A stretch of DNA of 64,000 nucleotides from Phallus indusiatus (taxonomy: Eukaryota; Basidiomycota; Agaricomycetes; Phallales; Phallaceae), in contig JAQFWX010000053.1 of assembly GCA_027605045.1 (NCBI GenBank), positions 64,609-128,608 on the forward strand. Direction: 5' to 3'. Of this stretch, positions 60,340-64,000 are shown piece by piece. Within the stretch, counting starts at the first letter, position 1. Each line of letters begins with the position of its first letter. The notes under the pieces were generated by a model. The model did not search any database. It had not been told where the DNA came from and worked only from the letters and a program-made list of their open reading frames with translations. The position numbers and the translations under genes were made by a program.

Positions 60340-62486
60340 TCACGAATTTACTACCCCGTGCTGTTCGCCCCCGAACTGTGTTTGGTACTTCATCAGACTG
60401 TAAACATGGTGATCTTTGTCCATGCTCAGACCAGTAAACGTGAACACATTCCCTGCCTGCAAGAGATTGATGATTGATTAATTATTACTGAGCGAAGATG
60501 GCTTCACTTACGGGCATGACTATTTTTGTTGCCAAACTTTCCAGAGAACCTTTTAGTTGCTCCTCGAAAGATGCTAGGATATTTTCAGCTACTCCACCAA
60601 TGTACTTGCAGAATATTTTGTGAACCCCGCTGCCCAGTCAAACAACTTTTTTGAGATGATAGCATAATTGTGTGTGTGTGAACGTACTAAGTATTGATGC
60701 CTTGGAATGCCATTGCACCCGTGTGAGATTGTGTTGCCATAAGGCCTGGCTTTCCAGAATTGGGTTCCGCATTAATCTGCAACCGTTTCTTTCCGGGGTG
60801 GTCGGGATCGTCTTCCATAGGAGGAAATGAAGTGTATTTCGGATCATAATCCCTCGTAAATGTCCACTTTCCTTGTGGGCCTGTAGAAACTATGAAGCGT
60901 GTTTGGAAAGGAACGACGAGATCCGAAGTGAAGCTACTATCGGAAAATTGAAGTAGTAGTTTATCTGAAAAGAAAAAGATATCAGGTATTGCGAAGTATG
61001 TTTCCAAGACAGATAGCACTTTTCCACGAAGAGATCGTCTCCTCTCTGTAATGCACAGTCAAAGTACACTTCAAGTCGATGGTAATCTGCCGCTGTGCGC
61101 TGACAGGCATTGTTTCTTCGTTATAAGTACTCTTCACTTTGACGTTGACTGCGTTTTCACCCCAGTAATGATCTCGTCCTAAGCCCGTAACGCCTGTAAT
61201 ATATCCTGACTCCCAATGGATGACGTGCTCATATGCATTTACTGCAGGATAAGAGACCTTATCTTCCTTGATCTCGACGCTGCGATCAGGGAAGGAGGGG
61301 AGTGGGATTAAGAACACAGGCTGGAGACACTTGGCCATATACTCCGACTTGAATACGCCTGCTGAGAACACCATGACGCTGTCGTATTGAGGGATACCGA
61401 GTTTTGGGTGAGGGGTAGCTGCGCCGATACGATTGAGGAAGGGAGTAGAGAACAATCCTGCGTTCAAGTTCTTCTCCACGTTGTTGATGTCTTGGATGGG
61501 GTTTAGCAACATGAGGAAGTTCAGTGTTCCGAAACCATTAGGGGCATGGGTGACGCTGAACTGAAAGTTTTGCGGATTGAAATGAGGTTCGGAAGGAAGA
61601 GGCTTTGGATCCGGCTGCGAGATACCATATCCAAGAACGAATGGATTCTGAGGCGTAGGAAGCCCTCGCCCTAGTATGGCAATTTCAGATCCTTGAGCAT
61701 TATTCGCAGGAGGCGGAGGAGGATGGCTAAATCGACTAAGGACGCGGCCGAGGAACTGATCGACCAGCATGTTGTTTTCGGCGTTATCATAGACGCGTTT
61801 GCCCTGCTCGTCGTAGAGAGCAAAGCTGCGTGAAATATGACCAGATTCGAACAGACAAAACAGTGAACTAGGCTGGAACAGATGCTCGTCCACACCTTTT
61901 TTTAGTTTAGCGTAGGTGTCTGGATGAAGATAACCTACACATCACAAAGGAAAATATAAACGCTTCAGAGAAAAATGATATGGATAAACGTACGTGCTTC
62001 GATATCCTGGATATCTGCTTTTCCGAGATTTGCTTCAATCGCAAAACTCCAGCCATTGATTGCCTTGGAGATCAACTGTCTATCATCGTCATCCGAGTCC
62101 CAGTATTTGAACACGCTATCAAATATAGGATCATACGCTGGAATGCCTGCGTCTTTGTCACCAGTTGTTCCAGGCTTGTTATGTAGGAATTTGATAACAA
62201 TTCGGACGGTACGCTTCTTGTCATTACTGTCTCCCAAGTTCATGTCGACGCGCGGACACTCAATATGTCCAAAAATGCCAGCCTTGCTCTTCGCACTGGC
62301 CTTCAATGTGAAAGTATGGTCAATAAGGTACTTGGTTATCGTCTGTTGTGAAGTGTCGTCTTCCGATGATTCTTCATCGTCGATTTCAGTAAGGAATAGA
62401 TGGAGGAACTGGGCATTAAGGGCAGCCTCAGTGAGAGACAGAACGATGTCGAACTCGTTGAGGGTGTTAGGTGTTGCAGTTGCCAT
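60340..62486 (-). CDS. P47-like (TULIP superfamily) protein, tentative
   Basis: Exon 1 is 61994-62486; exon 2 starts at 61934 and runs into the 61.0 kb region; further exons cover about 60685-60960, a short one near 60510-60630, and a last exon ending at TGA 60340-60342. Phases of the first intron fit. The start NTLNEFDIVLSLTEAALNAQ and the final MPAGNVFTFTGLSMDKDHHV resemble the first strand and last helix region of the P47/OrfX group of TULIP lipid-binding proteins. P47 genes are known beside clostridial neurotoxin genes but also occur widely without toxins; function in fungi is unknown. No signal peptide is seen. The internal part (ESGYITGVTGLGRDHYWGE, LHFNPQ-like) is unrecognised. The ATG at 62486 was chosen over 62531 because a TATA box lies at 62531-62538. 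The family call rests on recalled patterns only. Confidence 0.5.
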
Positions 62487-62530
62487 ATGATGAGTGCAGA
62501 TGAATGTGTTGAACGCGATGCCTTGGCACA

Positions 62531-62538
62531 TTTATATA
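62531..62538 (-). promoter_or_regulatory. TATA box of the P47-like gene
   Basis: TATATAAA on the minus strand about 45 nt before the ATG at 62486. It overlaps the other in-frame ATG (62531), arguing against that start. Confidence 0.5.
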
Positions 62539-63124
62539 GAGTTGAACAGGGGTAAAACTTCCATCAAGGAGCTATTGAGGAAACTTTTCATGATCAGAGG
62601 CACGGTACCTGTCTCGATCTAAAACTCACCTCAGGCATCGGCGAGATGAAAGGCCCGAGAGAAAATGGAAATATACGATGGCCAAGCAGCTTGAAGTTCA
62701 ACAGGAACCTCAGTATACACGGTGTGCATGCTCGTTCCAGTTTAGTGACGAACGGAATGTGCCTTATCCAGGAGAAAGTCGCATAAACAGTTGCCAAGGA
62801 CAGCGTGCCTAGGTTTCTGTGTGTTGGACCTATTATAGGCTGTCGTAAAGCCATCATCTCTGTTCGCATCTCTGAACGCCTTTTCTTTGGAACTAGAAGA
62901 GGAAAAGTTGCAATTGTGGAGTGCGGGTGTGGAGGTAATGTTCGGATGTCACATGTCCAACATGTCACGGAAACGACGCTTATGTATCTTGCTCCGACAC
63001 AACTTACCATGACCAGTACCCAAGAACTTACAATCCGCCCATTCCCGTCATCTGGTGCCTGTAACATATCTTGCATGGGTTGAATACTTCTGCCCTGAAC
63101 CGATGGAAAGATAAAAACAATGAA
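62539..63124. promoter_or_regulatory. Divergent intergenic region at right end
   Basis: 586 bp between the diverging P47-like gene and the gene at 63125. A long minus-strand open frame (62594-63382) spans it but overlaps real coding sequence and has no motif. Confidence 0.35.
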
Positions 63125-64000
63125 ATGAAGAGTAGCAACATCACCAGATTCAATCCTGTCATGAACGCCGCAACTCAACTTACTCCCATCCTCGAATTCA
63201 GCACTAACGTTCCGGCCCCAATTGATTTTATTTCTGCTGATAGTGGAGAAATCGAACGAGAGGCCAATAAAGATGCCACTGTCTCTCTTAAAGTCTGCTC
63301 CGAATTTACGACACATACCGCACCCATCTCTCCATTTCGAGGAACGTCCAAGCTCGCTCTTGTCCAGGATGCATTTGGCCAACCAATCTTATTTTCTACA
63401 GGAGATGACAAAGTATGTTTTATTTGTCTTTTTACCTACATCAGAGGACTTATTCGCGTCTTGGACGTTGCTAGCGGCTCTACTGTCTTCGCTACCGGAA
63501 CGGCGCTGCTTTAACCTGGGAAAGCTACAGCATTACTCCCGAGGATGGCGCTACAATTGTCACATTCGATTCTCAACAAAGTCCTCTTACAAATGATAAT
63601 TCATCATGGCTTGTGCTAGCCGTTGTCGTAGAATCATCTGGACGACAACAAAAGCTATTCACATGTACTGTATCAACCAAGGATTTCAATCCCACAGGTG
63701 TGTTCGGTTTTAGTCTCTCATAAAATTGTCACTAAGAACGCTAGAACAGATATTAAATGGGACCTTCGATCTTTCCCAAACCATTTGGGTTCTTGCATAT
63801 TCAACTCGGTGTCATGTGGCAGCATTGAACCGGATGGCAATGCAGCCATAGTTGTAGGAACACAAGCTACGAGGGAATCTCTTGCCGTCCACTATACTAT
63901 CCCTTCTCGGCCCGATGATGCCACCACGACCCATCCTGCAGCACCGCCAGAGGTTTACAAGAACATTTTGGATATTCAGCCTGGGAAGCTGCCTGGGGGT
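63125..64000 (+). CDS. Unrecognised protein, beta-propeller-like repeats, 3' end missing
   Basis: Exons 63125-63412, 63475-63697 and 63750 to the window end are in phase (GT-AG introns). The first ATG gives MKSSNITRFNPVMNAATQL; an in-frame ATG at 63161 is an alternative. The translation has blocks such as LALVQDAFGQPILFSTGDD, KRLYCLRYRNGAALTWESY and WLVLAVVVESSGRQQKLFTC, a rhythm of short strands with GDD and W.. turns like beta-propeller or lectin-type blades. No specific family is recognised. It diverges from the P47-like gene, suggesting joint regulation; that is inference. The gene runs past base 64000. Confidence 0.55.

Noticed and set aside
61975..62490. 171-codon plus-strand open frame
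   Set aside because: Antisense of exon 1 of the P47-like gene, which has correct splice sites and a TATA box.
62594..63382. 262-codon minus-strand open frame
   Set aside because: It overlaps the first exon of the plus-strand gene at 63125 and the promoter of the P47-like gene, has no motif and reads as an antisense shadow.

Overview
The window is nuclear DNA of a filamentous basidiomycete, most likely a mushroom-forming agaricomycete. Genes are dense and interrupted by many 45-60 nt GT-AG introns. Families typical of that group are present: unspecific peroxygenases, DUF6533/DUF6534-type seven-helix proteins, a Pil1 eisosome protein with a long disordered tail, an OTT_1508-type deaminase-like protein and GT1/GT15 glycosyltransferases. 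No prokaryotic operon, rRNA or CRISPR is present. Gene models were spliced by hand from reading frame, splice sites and family motifs; exon ends and phases were checked by arithmetic wherever exon coordinates are given.

Layout. 1-723: 3' part of a secreted-protein-like gene. 2390-4443 (+): GT1 glycosyltransferase with one frameshift. 5199-7270 (+): MFS transporter of the Dal5-like type. 7440-8937 (-): deaminase-like protein. 9519-12483 (+): Pil1. 13048-14425 (-) and 24181-25533 (+): two peroxygenases, with two seven-helix genes (17022-18591, 20056-21997) between them. 26496-27980 and 28241-29693 (-): tandem zinc alcohol dehydrogenases. 30717-32137 (+): wax-synthase-like MBOAT acyltransferase. 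33071-34986 (+): KRE2/MNT1 mannosyltransferase. 35142-36612 (-): haloalkane-dehalogenase-like hydrolase. 36853-37813 (+): TENA/THI-4 protein. 38145-39909 and 40721-42467 (-): tandem FAD oxidases of the BBE/AA7 type. 45276-46986 (+) and 56703-58792 (-): a facing pair of DUF6533-type proteins. 48128-50272 (-): an intact second GT1. 51378-54957 (+): a large unrecognised gene split by a 548-bp inverted-repeat element. 60340-62486 (-) and 63125-64000 (+): a P47/TULIP-like protein and its divergent neighbour.

Most of 13-42 kb encodes oxidative and tailoring enzymes: peroxygenases, dehydrogenases, flavin oxidases, an acyltransferase and a hydrolase. GT1 enzymes and an MFS carrier lie in the same window, but no polyketide, peptide or terpene synthase is seen. 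It looks like a catabolic or tailoring neighbourhood built by repeated local duplication: GT1, peroxygenase, ADH, FAD oxidase and DUF6533 each occur twice, most with identical exon lengths. Three genes carry apparent single-base frameshifts, two of them in A4 runs, so sequencing error and decay both remain possible. The least explained parts are the 51-55 kb gene family with its inserted element, and the P47-like divergent pair at the right edge.
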